DNA of 64,000 bases, from positions 1,819,001 to 1,883,000 of the forward strand of contig NZ_CP079724.1 of assembly GCF_019334565.1 (NCBI RefSeq). The letters are read 5' to 3'. A program made the translations under genes and the position numbers. Origin of the DNA: Streptococcus oralis. GTDB lineage: Bacteria; Bacillota; Bacilli; Lactobacillales; Streptococcaceae. Shown piece by piece: positions 36,451-44,888 of this stretch (its first letter is position 1; each line of letters begins with the position of its first letter). The notes beneath the pieces are model-generated. The model was not told the DNA's origin. It was given only the letters and a program-made list of their open reading frames with translations, and searched no databases.

Positions 36451-37997
36451 CGGCTGTTTACCTCATTGATCAAGCCCTTGATGTCAATCTTACCATTAGA
36501 CGTTAGCGGTAAACTGTCTCGATAGAGAAACTTAGACGGCATCATATAAGACATCATGATATCTGCTAGATCTTCCTTAATAGCCTTGGTAATATCGATA
36601 TCACGCTCAAACTGCTGACGGACACCGTCCTTTAGGATGACATAGGCCAGTAGATTTTGTACCTTGTGGTCCTTGTTATAACGTGGGACAGCAACAGCAG
36701 ACTCGATAAAGCGAGATTTGTTGAGGTTTTGAGAGACATCTTCAAGCTCAATGCGATAACCATTAAACTTAATCTGGAAATCCATGCGTCCACCATAGAG
36801 AAGCAAGCCCTCATCTGTCATAGTTCCTACATCCCCTGTGTGGTAGGCTGGAAGACCTTCGAACTCAAAGAAAGCTTCTGCTGTTTTTTCAGGATTATTC
36901 ATATAGCCTTTTGAAACAGCTGGCCCAGAAACGATGATTTCTCCCTGTTCACCATTAGGAACTTTCTTACCTTCCTCATCAATGATAAAGGTCGGAGAAT
37001 CAGCCTTGGTATAGCCGATTGGCAGGCGTTTGAGAGTCTTCAACATCTCGTCTGTCACGGCAACAGCTGACAGGGCTACTGTCGCTTCTGTTGGACCGTA
37101 GGCATTGATAATACGAGCATTTGGGAAACGCTCACGCAGTTTTTGAGCTGTTTTGACCGTCAATTCTTCACCATCAAAGTAGAAATGCGTGATTCCTGGC
37201 ATTTTCTCACTATTAAAGTCTTCTGACAACATGGCCATATCTGCAAAAGAAGGCGTTGAGGTCCAGATAGCGATTGGAAGTGAAAAGATAGTTGCAAAGA
37301 GTTTTTTGAAGTCCTGAGTAATGTCTGAAGGAAGAGCGAAAAGCGTGCCACCAAGTGCCAAAGTCGGTGCCCAGTACATGACAGATAGGTCAAAAGAATA
37401 AGGTGGCTGAGCCAGCATTTGCGGACGACTTGGCGTCGCAAATTCCTTATCTGTAATCATCCAGTTGGTAAAGCTGAGGAGATTGTCATGAGAAATCTGC
37501 ACCCCCTTAGGCTTACCAGTCGTACCAGAAGTAAAAATGATATAGTAGTTGTCATCTCCCTTGACTGGATGGATCATATCGTAGCTGGAAGCTTGAGCAA
37601 AAGCTTCATGGACTTGCTCCAAATTCAGCATCGGTGTGCTAGTTTGCTCTAATGGAAAATCTGAGATGGCAATAATCAAGCTTGGCTCTGCAACTTCTAC
37701 GATAGCAGAAACTCGTTCCAAGGCCGAATGGCTATCAATTGGAATGTAGGCATGACCTGACTTAGTTAGCGCTACAAAGGTAGCCAACATCTCATATTCC
37801 TGACCACCAAAAACGACGACTGGAGATTTCTCAGGCAAACCTAGTTGGTCGATAGCTGCAGCCAAACTATCCGAATCAGCCTTCAGATCACCATAAGTAT
37901 GTTCTTGACCTAAAACATTGTAGACAGGATATGTTGGTTGCGTTTGAGCAAAGTGCTCAATCGTTTCAATCATATCTTTTATCGGTTTATTAGACAC
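36447..37997 (-). CDS. dltA: D-alanine--D-alanyl carrier protein ligase DltA
   Basis: A 516-residue adenylating enzyme. [20 protein letters not shown] is the A3 core motif, [15 protein letters not shown] is A5, and [20 protein letters not shown] is A7/A8. The C-terminal GKIDIKGL holds the catalytic lysine (A10). It activates D-alanine and loads DltC in the cytoplasm. The start is GTG 37997 ([16 protein letters not shown]) with GGAGAAGAGG upstream; no ATG fits. It is 20 bp after dltX and overlaps dltB. Confidence 0.96.
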   Translation of the reverse strand: MSNKPIKDMIETIEHFAQTQPTYPVYNVLGQEHTYGDLKADSDSLAAAIDQLGLPEKSPVVVFGGQEYEMLATFVALTKSGHAYIPIDSHSALERVSAIVEVAEPSLIIAISDFPLEQTSTPMLNLEQVHEAFAQASSYDMIHPVKGDDNYYIIFTSGTTGKPKGVQISHDNLLSFTNWMITDKEFATPSRPQMLAQPPYSFDLSVMYWAPTLALGGTLFALPSDITQDFKKLFATIFSLPIAIWTSTPSFADMAMLSEDFNSEKMPGITHFYFDGEELTVKTAQKLRERFPNARIINAYGPTEATVALSAVAVTDEMLKTLKRLPIGYTKADSPTFIIDEEGKKVPNGEQGEIIVSGPAVSKGYMNNPEKTAEAFFEFEGLPAYHTGDVGTMTDEGLLLYGGRMDFQIKFNGYRIELEDVSQNLNKSRFIESAVAVPRYNKDHKVQNLLAYVILKDGVRQQFERDIDITKAIKEDLADIMMSYMMPSKFLYRDSLPLTSNGKIDIKGLINEVNSR

Positions 37998-38017
37998 TGT
38001 TCCTCTTCTCCTTTAAA

Positions 38018-38149
38018 CTAGAACTCATTATAAATAAAGGTGCCTTGGCTCTGACCAAGGTAACTAAAAAAATAAAGCAAACCAAGTAAGATTACAAAAT
38101 ATAGAGCCGTCCGGCCTAAGAATACATGTAAATTTCGTTGTTTTTTCAT
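38018..38149 (-). CDS. dltX: DltX, small membrane protein of the dlt operon
   Basis: A 43-residue peptide starting MKKQRNLHVFLGRTALYFVI: a basic N-terminus, one membrane helix and the conserved C-terminal YLGQSQGTFIYNEF. DltX precedes dltA in most Firmicutes and takes part in passing D-alanine to teichoic acids; the C-terminal Tyr-containing motif is the conserved functional part. It is the first gene of the operon. Confidence 0.93.
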   Translation of the reverse strand: MKKQRNLHVFLGRTALYFVILLGLLYFFSYLGQSQGTFIYNEF

Positions 38150-38283
38150 AAGCTATCCATTAATATATTATTTCTATTAACTATCAGTATGTATTGTTAG
38201 CATCTTATCTTCCTAACATTTTACCACTTTATCAACCTTTTTTTCAACTGTTTACCATAACTTAAAAATTGGTTTTAGCTTAT

Positions 38284-38300
38284 TTTAAGATAAGTTAAAA
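38284..38300 (+). promoter_or_regulatory. possible CiaR site in the dlt/hslO intergenic region
   Basis: TTTAAG-ATAAG-TTAAAA resembles the CiaR direct repeat TTTAAG-N5-TTTAAG with two mismatches in the second half. CiaRH controls dlt in pneumococcus, which is the only reason to propose it. The rest of 38150-38435 is AT-rich promoter DNA without a gene. Confidence 0.25.
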
Positions 38301-38419
38301 TATTAATGGTTGACGTCAATAAAAAATCCCATTACTATAAATCCCCTATACTAGTTATCACAAATTAAACAGTTAAAAAATTAACAGCAAACACACGGCT
38401 CCCCCTTTGGGCATTTTTA

Positions 38420-38428
38420 TGCTAAAAT
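38420..38428 (+). promoter_or_regulatory. extended -10 promoter of hslO
   Basis: TGCTAAAAT: a TG motif one base before TAAAAT (38423-38428). Only seven bases separate the -10 from the hslO ATG at 38436, so the transcript should begin at or next to the start codon. Confidence 0.55.
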
Positions 38429-38435
38429 AGTAGCT

Positions 38436-39308
38436 ATGGATAAAATTATTAAAACTATATCAGAAAGCGGAGCCTTTCGTGCTTTTGTCCTTGATAGCAC
38501 TGAAACCGTCCGCACTGCTCAAGAAAAACATCAAACTCAAGCTAGTTCAACTGTTGCACTTGGCCGTACCCTTATCGCTAGCCAAATTCTCGCAGCCAAT
38601 GAAAAAGGAAATACCAAGCTAACAGTTAAAGTTCTTGGAACCAGCTCTCTCGGTGCCATCATCACGGTCGCAGATACCAAGGGTAACGTCAAAGGCTACG
38701 TTCAAAATCCTGGTGTTGACATCAAAAAGACTGCAACGGGTGAAGTCCTAGTCGGTCCTTTTGTCGGAAATGGTCAATTTCTCGTTATCACAGACTATGG
38801 TACTGGAAATCCTTACAACTCCATGACTCCCCTCATCTCTGGAGAAATCGGTGAAGATTTGGCATACTACCTGACAGAAAGCCAACAAACCCCTTCAGCA
38901 GTCGGCCTCAATGTTCTTTTGGATAAAGACGACAAGGTCAAAGTTGCCGGAGGTTTCCTTCTCCAAGTATTGCCAGGGGCCAAGGAAGAAGAGATTGCCC
39001 GCTTTGAAAAACGCATCCAAGAAATGCCCGCTATCTCAACCCTTCTGGAAAGCGATGACCATATCGAAGCCCTCCTCAAGGCCATCTATGGTGACGAATC
39101 TTACAAACGTCTATCTGAAGAAGAAATCCGTTTCCAATGTGACTGCAACAAAGACCGTTTTATGAACGCTCTTGCCAGCCTTCCAAGCTCAGACCTTGAA
39201 GAAATGAAAGAGGAAGACCACGGGGCAGAAATCACTTGTCAATTCTGCCAAACAACTTATAACTTTGATGAAAACGACCTGGAGGAACTCATTCGTGACA
39301 AATCTTAA
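38436..39308 (+). CDS. hslO: redox-regulated chaperone Hsp33
   Basis: A 290-residue protein beginning [20 protein letters not shown]. The C-terminal redox zinc switch is complete: CDC ([10 protein letters not shown]) and CQFC ([10 protein letters not shown]). Oxidation of these cysteines releases zinc and turns on holdase activity. No ribosome-binding site precedes ATG 38436, and the promoter -10 is only seven bases away, suggesting leaderless translation. It overlaps dusB by 14 bp. Confidence 0.95.
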   Translation: MDKIIKTISESGAFRAFVLDSTETVRTAQEKHQTQASSTVALGRTLIASQILAANEKGNTKLTVKVLGTSSLGAIITVADTKGNVKGYVQNPGVDIKKTATGEVLVGPFVGNGQFLVITDYGTGNPYNSMTPLISGEIGEDLAYYLTESQQTPSAVGLNVLLDKDDKVKVAGGFLLQVLPGAKEEEIARFEKRIQEMPAISTLLESDDHIEALLKAIYGDESYKRLSEEEIRFQCDCNKDRFMNALASLPSSDLEEMKEEDHGAEITCQFCQTTYNFDENDLEELIRDKS

Positions 39309-40275
39309 TACACCTTTTATGATTGGCAATGTTGAGATTCCCAATCGTACCGTTCTAGCGCCCATGGCTGGTGTCACCAACTCAGCCTTTCGTACTATCG
39401 CAAAAGAGCTCGGAGCTGGACTTGTTGTCATGGAAATGGTCTCTGACAAAGGAATCCAATACAACAACGAAAAAACCCTGCACATGCTTCATATTGATGA
39501 AGGAGAAAACCCAGTTTCTATCCAACTTTTTGGTAGCGACGAAGATAGCCTCGCACGCGCAGCAGAATTCATACAAGAAAATACCAAGACTGATATCGTC
39601 GATATCAACATGGGTTGCCCAGTTAACAAAATCGTGAAAAATGAAGCTGGCGCTATGTGGCTCAAGGACCCAGACAAGATCTACTCTATTATTAACAAGG
39701 TCCAATCTGTCCTTGATATCCCCCTCACTGTCAAAATGCGTACAGGATGGTCTGATCCATCCCTCGCCGTGGAAAATGCCCTCGCTGCAGAGGCTGCAGG
39801 TGTCTCTGCCCTCGCTATGCATGGCCGTACCCGCGAACAAATGTATACTGGCCACGCAGACCTTGAGACCCTTCACAAGGTCGCTCAAGCTTTGACAAAA
39901 ATTCCATTCATCGCCAACGGTGACATCCGTACGGTCCAAGAAGCCAAACAGCGTATCGAAGAAGTCGGGGCTGACGCTGTCATGATTGGTCGCGCTGCTA
40001 TGGGAAATCCCTACCTCTTCAACCAAATCAATCACTATTTTGAAACTGGAGAAATTCTCCCTGACTTGACTTTCGAAGACAAGATGAAAATCGCCTACGA
40101 GCACTTGAAACGCTTGATTAACCTCAAAGGAGAAAACGTAGCCGTTCGTGAATTCCGTGGCCTCGCTCCTCACTATCTCCGGGGTACATCTGGCGCAGCC
40201 AAACTTCGTGGAGCCATTTCACAAGCTAACACCCTGGCAGAGATTGAAGCCCTCTTGCAATTAGACAAAGTATAG
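39295..40275 (+). CDS. dusB: tRNA-dihydrouridine synthase DusB
   Basis: A 326-residue flavoprotein. I use GTG 39295 ([20 protein letters not shown]) because GGAGG lies nine bases before it; an upstream in-frame ATG is inside hslO without a site. [14 protein letters not shown] opens the TIM barrel, [12 protein letters not shown] carries the catalytic Cys, and [12 protein letters not shown] and ANGDIRT are FMN-phosphate contacts. It reduces uridine in the tRNA D-loop. It is co-transcribed with hslO, and a bidirectional terminator follows. Confidence 0.94.
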   Translation: MTNLNTPFMIGNVEIPNRTVLAPMAGVTNSAFRTIAKELGAGLVVMEMVSDKGIQYNNEKTLHMLHIDEGENPVSIQLFGSDEDSLARAAEFIQENTKTDIVDINMGCPVNKIVKNEAGAMWLKDPDKIYSIINKVQSVLDIPLTVKMRTGWSDPSLAVENALAAEAAGVSALAMHGRTREQMYTGHADLETLHKVAQALTKIPFIANGDIRTVQEAKQRIEEVGADAVMIGRAAMGNPYLFNQINHYFETGEILPDLTFEDKMKIAYEHLKRLINLKGENVAVREFRGLAPHYLRGTSGAAKLRGAISQANTLAEIEALLQLDKV

Positions 40276-40294
40276 TCTCACATCTACAACTTAC

Positions 40295-40333
40295 AAAAAC
40301 GGCAAAGCTCAAAAATGAGTCTTGCCGTTTTTT
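40295..40333. terminator. bidirectional terminator between dusB and the YoaK-like gene
   Basis: ACGGCAA.. CTCA / TGAG ..TTGCCGT with an AAAA loop, flanked by A- and T-runs on both sides. Confidence 0.85.
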
Positions 40334-41018
40334 ATATGTTTTCATCTTGTAAATCTAATCGCTTCACTCTAGCTATATAGTAGGACATAATCAAAAACAA
40401 ATTGAGGCTGATAATCCAAACAGACCATTCATGAAGAAAATGCATCAATACAGCCAAGCTGATTGCCCCCACTATGAAACTTCCCACAACAATCCCATAA
40501 TTTAAGGCCTGACGACGGTATTCTTGGATATTTCCTTCTCTTCTAGCGATGCGATACAAAGCGGTCAACATCTTTCGGTAATTTCCAGACGTCATAAAAA
40601 TGACATAGGGATGATCTTCTATCAAACTACCCGTAAATGTTAGCATCATCATTCCTGTTCCAAAAGCAATAAAAGGAACTTCTAATAGAGGAAATCGTGA
40701 AAAGAAAGGCAAAATAAGGGTCCCGATAAATAAGGGGAGCAACATCTTAACCCGCCAGTAGGCCGTTTTGCGGTATTCTTTCATGTGCAATGCAAACAGA
40801 AATCCTAGAGAAAAGAAAATAATGGAGCAGAATCGCAGCATCGTATTGATGACATTTGAGTCGTGCCAGTCAGATATAAGTAGGAGAATATTCCCTGTCT
40901 GTGTCGCTACCAAACTATGGTATTGAATATGGCAAAACACATCCAAAGAACCACCTACAAACCCAAGAAATACTCCCATCAGTCGTGTGTTTTGAGGTAA
41001 GATTAATTTATCTGCCAT
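40332..41018 (-). CDS. YoaK/DUF1275 family membrane protein
   Basis: A 228-residue protein with about six hydrophobic helices. The N-terminal GFVGGSLDVFCHIQYHSLVA plus TQTGNILLL is the DUF1275 signature (GG..D...Y......TGN). These small transporters or channels have no defined substrate. It is a single gene between the hslO-dusB terminator and the lipoprotein gene. In TIGR4 this part of the chromosome carries cbpA and rr06/hk06 as I recall, none of which is seen here. Confidence 0.82.
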   Translation of the reverse strand: MADKLILPQNTRLMGVFLGFVGGSLDVFCHIQYHSLVATQTGNILLLISDWHDSNVINTMLRFCSIIFFSLGFLFALHMKEYRKTAYWRVKMLLPLFIGTLILPFFSRFPLLEVPFIAFGTGMMMLTFTGSLIEDHPYVIFMTSGNYRKMLTALYRIARREGNIQEYRRQALNYGIVVGSFIVGAISLAVLMHFLHEWSVWIISLNLFLIMSYYIARVKRLDLQDENI

Positions 41019-41144
41019 GTACTATCACTCGTTTTCCTTTGATTTTTTGATTATACCACTTTCTCTTGGAGAAACTAAGTGAAAAACAGTTGGCTCACTC
41101 TTTTACAGCACGATTTCTAGTAAAAGTTAAAGCACCAAATTTTA

Positions 41145-41828
41145 TTATTGAATCAAGGCAACACTCGAAACTTTACCATCCGCACCTGTTGTAATTTGAA
41201 TGATTTTTCCGCCACCGATTTTGGCATTATACTTGCCATCATCAAGAGTATAAGAGTAGCCTCTGATAGAATAGTTTTCTTTCTTTCCATCTGCAGTTTC
41301 TACTGTAAACTGGCCCCCTGATGAAACCGTAATAGTTTCGCCATTTGCTCCCTTCCAGTTGCCTGCAGCTGCTGAGAAATCACCATCGACCATGGTTAAA
41401 ACACCCTTGTAGCGTTTGTTGTGTTCTGCTTGCTTGTCTTGAAGTTGGCGGTCAGTTGTTGGATCATAGCCTGACTGGTTAGACTGAGCTTGAGAACCTT
41501 GCTGAGTTGAAGGTGCCTGAGATGGAGCTTGTTGACTAGGAGCTGCTTGTTCTTGTCTTGATTCAGGTGTCGGTTTCGCTTGTGACTGATCTGCCGTTGT
41601 AGAAGACTGACCAGAAGATGCCTGAGCCTTTTCAGATGAAGCTGAGCTTGAAGATTTTTGTGTCTTGCTTTCTTTGCTAGAAGAAGCTGCTTTAGAACTG
41701 GATGATTGACTTGTCTTGGCAGAGCTGCTGGTTTGAGTGGTTTCGTTTTTATTTCCACAAGCTCCTAGTAGCAAGGTAGAAGCCAATACAGTCGCTGCCA
41801 TCAATTTGATATAGGTTTTCTTTTTCAT
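41145..41828 (-). CDS. Ser/Gln-rich lipoprotein with C-terminal DUF6287-like domain
   Basis: A 227-residue lipoprotein from ATG 41828 (MKKKTYIKLMAATVLASTLL, lipobox LGAC, Cys24). AAAGGAG precedes the start; a TTG/ATG further upstream has none. Residues about 25-120 are a low-complexity Ser/Ala/Lys then Gln/Pro linker. The C-terminal approximately 90 residues form a compact domain (GVLTMVDGDFSAAAGNWKGA, GETITVSSGGQF) that resembles DUF6287 of pneumococcal lipoproteins. The role is unknown. The linker suggests the domain projects through the wall. Confidence 0.75.
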   Translation of the reverse strand: MKKKTYIKLMAATVLASTLLLGACGNKNETTQTSSSAKTSQSSSSKAASSSKESKTQKSSSSASSEKAQASSGQSSTTADQSQAKPTPESRQEQAAPSQQAPSQAPSTQQGSQAQSNQSGYDPTTDRQLQDKQAEHNKRYKGVLTMVDGDFSAAAGNWKGANGETITVSSGGQFTVETADGKKENYSIRGYSYTLDDGKYNAKIGGGKIIQITTGADGKVSSVALIQ

Positions 41829-41882
41829 TTTTCTACTCCTTTGTAACATTTTTGAAATGTTAAGAAATCTTTTTGTAATATA

Positions 41883-41911
41883 ATTGTAACATCGGGCTTT
41901 GAATCTGTCAA
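41883..41911 (-). promoter_or_regulatory. promoter of the lipoprotein gene
   Basis: TTGACA (complement 41906-41911), 17-bp spacer, TACAAT (41883-41888). The stretch 41912-42090 upstream shows no gene. Confidence 0.75.
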
Positions 41912-42090
41912 CTATTTAGAGAAACTATTTAAAAAAATTTCTCTCTACTATTTCTATTCGTAATAAAACAGAAAAATAGAAGATTTTTTAGATAAGAGCC
42001 CTATTTTTGCATCGCTCTTGTGTAATCCTAAGAAAGATAGCCACCCCTAATACAGTCGCAACAAAAAGCCATCTCATGATGGTACATAAA

Positions 42091-42121
42091 GAGGTCGGGA
42101 AAAGTTCCCGACCTCACTTTT
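42091..42121. terminator. perfect hairpin terminator after the NUDIX gene
   Basis: GAGGTCGGGAA / TTCCCGACCTC (11 bp) with a short AAG loop. The longer T-run is on the plus strand and a weaker one on the minus strand. Confidence 0.75.
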
Positions 42122-42894
42122 TATTTCAATCGATAGGTTTTTCTTGGTTTCTTTTTGGGAACTCGTTTGAGTCCGACTTCTTCTACATATTCGCCGTATT
42201 TTACGAGAAAGTTATTGCTGACGATTGGGCGACCTGGGTTGATGAGATTGACTAGTTCAGTTCCTTCGTAGACAGTGAACTCCTCTTCCAGCAGATAAAG
42301 GAAGGTCGGATTCCAATCGAGACGGCCTTGGATTCGTTTGATGGACTCTTGGATAATAGCATAATGGTCAAAGGCGAAGGCTCTCTCCTCCAACTCTACT
42401 CCCTCTAAGAAGCACTTGCCCGTCCGAAAATCCACATCTACAAAAACCACATCCTTAGCATCGTCTCCAGCCTGAACGAGGTCTAATGCGCGACTAGGCA
42501 GATAAACCAAGTGGGCAATGGTCACTGTCCACCCCCGTGGATCACGACCGGGGGTTGATACCGTCATCAATTGCTCGATTTTTTCCAAAGGTAGATCGAG
42601 ATTGACTTCTTCTCTCACCTCGCGTTGACAGGCATGCGCAGCTTCCTCTCCCTTATCCATAAAGCCTCCAACCAAAGCCAAACAGTTTTGATAAGGGTGA
42701 GCCTTGCGACGGATCAGCAGGAGCTTGATCTTTCCTTCAACAAAGCAGTAGGCCACCATATCCACTGTCACACTTGGTTTTTCATATTGAGGGAGTTCCT
42801 GCTTGTAGTACCAGTCTAAAAACTCCTCCTGACTGGCATGGATTTCATAATACTCTTTTTCCGTCATCCCTTCTGGAATCTTTATGTCTGCCAT
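42121..42894 (-). CDS. NUDIX protein, NrtR-like (NAD metabolism)
   Basis: A 257-residue protein. A NUDIX domain occupies about 40-180, with the box GGFMDKGEEAAHACQREVRE then EVNLDL; the closing Gly of the consensus is Asn. The C-terminal approximately 70 residues (FDHYAIIQESIKRIQGRL ... VNLINPGRPIVSNNFLVKYG) look like the winged helix of NrtR regulators, whose NUDIX domain senses ADP-ribose. It is the third gene after nadR and pnuC and its start nearly touches the pnuC stop, so it is either an ADP-ribose hydrolase or the repressor of the operon. I favour a regulator at moderate confidence. Confidence 0.8.
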   Translation of the reverse strand: MADIKIPEGMTEKEYYEIHASQEEFLDWYYKQELPQYEKPSVTVDMVAYCFVEGKIKLLLIRRKAHPYQNCLALVGGFMDKGEEAAHACQREVREEVNLDLPLEKIEQLMTVSTPGRDPRGWTVTIAHLVYLPSRALDLVQAGDDAKDVVFVDVDFRTGKCFLEGVELEERAFAFDHYAIIQESIKRIQGRLDWNPTFLYLLEEEFTVYEGTELVNLINPGRPIVSNNFLVKYGEYVEEVGLKRVPKKKPRKTYRLK

Positions 42895-42895
42895 C

Positions 42896-43675
42896 TTATG
42901 CCTCCTTTCGAACTGCCTTAGTCCATTGGTACCAACCCACTAGACTATTGAGTGTGTAAACCCAGTACATCCCTTGGATGTGAATATTTTCACCCCACCA
43001 GAGATAAATACTAAAGAGATTGGTTGCAATCCAGAAAATCCATTGCTCACGGTAGAGACGTGTCATCAAGAGCTGACCAACACCATTGGTCGCATCAGTA
43101 ACGCTATCACGGAAAGGGCGAGCGCTATTGATACTTTGATAAGCCAAGCCCATACCAATCCAGATAATGGCAGTCAAGGCTAAGTACTTGAGCCAGTCAA
43201 TCACAGATAATTTCTTAGCTTCAAAGTGGGATTCTTCTGGTTTTTCCTGTTCATTGATACGATTTGACAGCCAAGCATAGAGACCAATCGGCTGCATGAC
43301 AAAGAAGTAAACAGTCGTCAAGACTTCTCCATAAAAAGTCGCATTCATGGCCAAGATCAAGTAGATTGCTGAGTTAATGGCCCCAAAGAGATAATTGCTT
43401 GCACGACCTTCTGCTACTAAAATAACACAGACAATCCCAGTCCAGGATGCAAACAAGCTCAACCAGTCATGGCTTTCCGTATTTTGAGTGAATTCCAAGA
43501 TCAAGGGAACACTCGACAAGGCGATGAGATACAACCACTGGAAAAGGCTACGGCCTACAAAGAGATCTTTCCATAGCAAGCGCATGATTCCTGCAAAACC
43601 AATCTTACGGGCTTCGGCATGGACATTGTTAAAGTTTTCGATAAATTGTGTGATTTTTTTAGTTACTGTTTTCAT
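42896..43675 (-). CDS. pnuC: nicotinamide riboside transporter PnuC
   Basis: A 259-residue membrane protein with about seven helices. The PnuC core is visible: SLFASWTGIVCVILVAEGRA, NYLFGAINSAIYLILA, QPIGLYAWL, and late WIATNLFSIYLWW. It imports nicotinamide riboside, which NadR then phosphorylates and adenylates. ATG 43675 follows AGGAG. It lies between nadR (9-bp gap) and the NUDIX gene. Confidence 0.92.
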   Translation of the reverse strand: MKTVTKKITQFIENFNNVHAEARKIGFAGIMRLLWKDLFVGRSLFQWLYLIALSSVPLILEFTQNTESHDWLSLFASWTGIVCVILVAEGRASNYLFGAINSAIYLILAMNATFYGEVLTTVYFFVMQPIGLYAWLSNRINEQEKPEESHFEAKKLSVIDWLKYLALTAIIWIGMGLAYQSINSARPFRDSVTDATNGVGQLLMTRLYREQWIFWIATNLFSIYLWWGENIHIQGMYWVYTLNSLVGWYQWTKAVRKEA

Positions 43676-43684
43676 AATTTTCTC

Positions 43685-44743
43685 CTAATCTGCTTGGTAA
43701 ATAGCATCGATAGCCACTTTTGCTGCTTCATAATTACCTAGATAATCCTCAGCTAGATAAACTAGTGGGATGGTGGTTAAATATCGCTCTCTCATCTGAT
43801 CCAAATGCTGGGAAAAACTGTAGCGAATGTGGTCTTCTGCCATGGTCATATCTCTAAATCCGTCATTGACATAGGAACCGACAGGTTGCACGAAGAGAAT
43901 CAAGTCCCATTTTTCCTTGGCCAAGATTGAAACAAAGAGATTGTCAAAGGTTTCTCCTGATAAATCCCCTTGGTCCTCAGTCTCCATGTAATAGTCATAG
44001 TAGCCCTTGGTTACCAAGGAGTTGGTATCGGCTATCACTAGACCTCGATTGGCATTGCTATCGATTAACTTGGAGGTCTGGTCATACTGCCCTAAAAGGA
44101 GATAATAATAATCCTTTGGAGTCAATTCATCGTCGCGGACATTGTTTTTGATCTGGTACTCACGCGCGTATTCCAGACTAACGGGCGCATCGTAATACCT
44201 TGCCAAATCCTTGGCTAGAGTAGTCTTCCCATTACTGGCACTTCCCATAATCAAGACTTTCTTTGTAAACTGACGTCGGAAGGGTTGAGCGATGTATTTC
44301 CAATATTTGCTTGGATTTTCTCTAATCATAGTCGCTGAGATACCAAACTTTCTTTCTTGCAAGACAGTGCCAAATCCACGCTTAGATAACTCTTGCTGGT
44401 ATTCTTCTTCTCCCACAAAGAAAGTCAGTTCTTGCTGAGTTTCATCATAGGAAATCTCCGCTAACATCTGGTCCAACCACTCCTGCCAGCCCATAGGGTA
44501 ACGGGGAAGGTTGGTCTCATCCAGCTTGCAGACAGAGGTCAATTCGTCATCACGAAAAGCCTCTCTGATATAGCGAAATCGTTTTTGCAGACTTAAACCT
44601 ACCTGCTCACCTCGGTCTCCCTCATAGCCTGACACGACTACCCAGACCTGGTCACACTGACGCTTCGCTCGCTGGATCAGATCGATATGCCCTTGATGGA
44701 GAGGGGCAAAGGTCCCAAATACCACTGCTGTTTTCTTTTTCAT
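43685..44743 (-). CDS. nadR: bifunctional NMN adenylyltransferase / ribosylnicotinamide kinase NadR
   Basis: A 352-residue two-domain enzyme. VFGTFAPLHQGHIDLIQRAK is the nucleotidyltransferase HxGH motif. A second domain starts with the P-loop VLIMGSASNGKTTLAKDLA (about 164) and contains the kinase segment SLEYAREY. It lacks the N-terminal DNA-binding domain of enteric NadR. It turns imported nicotinamide riboside into NMN and NAD. It is the first gene of the operon, with a clear promoter at 44794-44821. Confidence 0.92.
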   Translation of the reverse strand: MKKKTAVVFGTFAPLHQGHIDLIQRAKRQCDQVWVVVSGYEGDRGEQVGLSLQKRFRYIREAFRDDELTSVCKLDETNLPRYPMGWQEWLDQMLAEISYDETQQELTFFVGEEEYQQELSKRGFGTVLQERKFGISATMIRENPSKYWKYIAQPFRRQFTKKVLIMGSASNGKTTLAKDLARYYDAPVSLEYAREYQIKNNVRDDELTPKDYYYLLLGQYDQTSKLIDSNANRGLVIADTNSLVTKGYYDYYMETEDQGDLSGETFDNLFVSILAKEKWDLILFVQPVGSYVNDGFRDMTMAEDHIRYSFSQHLDQMRERYLTTIPLVYLAEDYLGNYEAAKVAIDAIYQAD

Positions 44744-44793
44744 AAACGTTTTACCTTTTTATAATTTTTGATATTTTTATTTTCTATGTTTTT

Positions 44794-44821
44794 ATTATAT
44801 ACTATATTTTTGTTTTGTCAA
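44794..44821 (-). promoter_or_regulatory. promoter of the nadR-pnuC-NUDIX operon
   Basis: TTGACA (complement 44816-44821), 16-bp spacer, TATAAT (44794-44799) in very AT-rich DNA. Confidence 0.75.
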
Positions 44822-44854
44822 TAGTTTTTTATCATTTTTTATAAAAAAGTAGCA

Positions 44855-44882
44855 AAAAAGAACCAGGATTACTCCTGACTCT
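44855..44882 (-). terminator. terminator of ctsR-clpC
   Basis: AGTCAGGA / TCCTGGTT stem with a GTAA loop and CTTTTTT tail on the minus strand, just after clpC. Confidence 0.7.
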
Positions 44883-44888
44883 CCATTT

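Noticed and set aside
38284..38300. A firm CiaR operator for dlt
   Set aside because: Two mismatches in one half-site and the orientation relative to dlt is unclear; kept only as a low-confidence feature.
39382..40173. Open minus-strand frame of 263 codons opposite dusB
   Set aside because: Shadow of dusB codon usage; no start signal and no recognisable protein features.
41988..42077. A 29-codon hydrophobic peptide (MRWLFVATVLGVAIFLRITQ...) on the minus strand
   Set aside because: No ribosome site, lies beyond a terminator, and no known relative; not supported as a gene.
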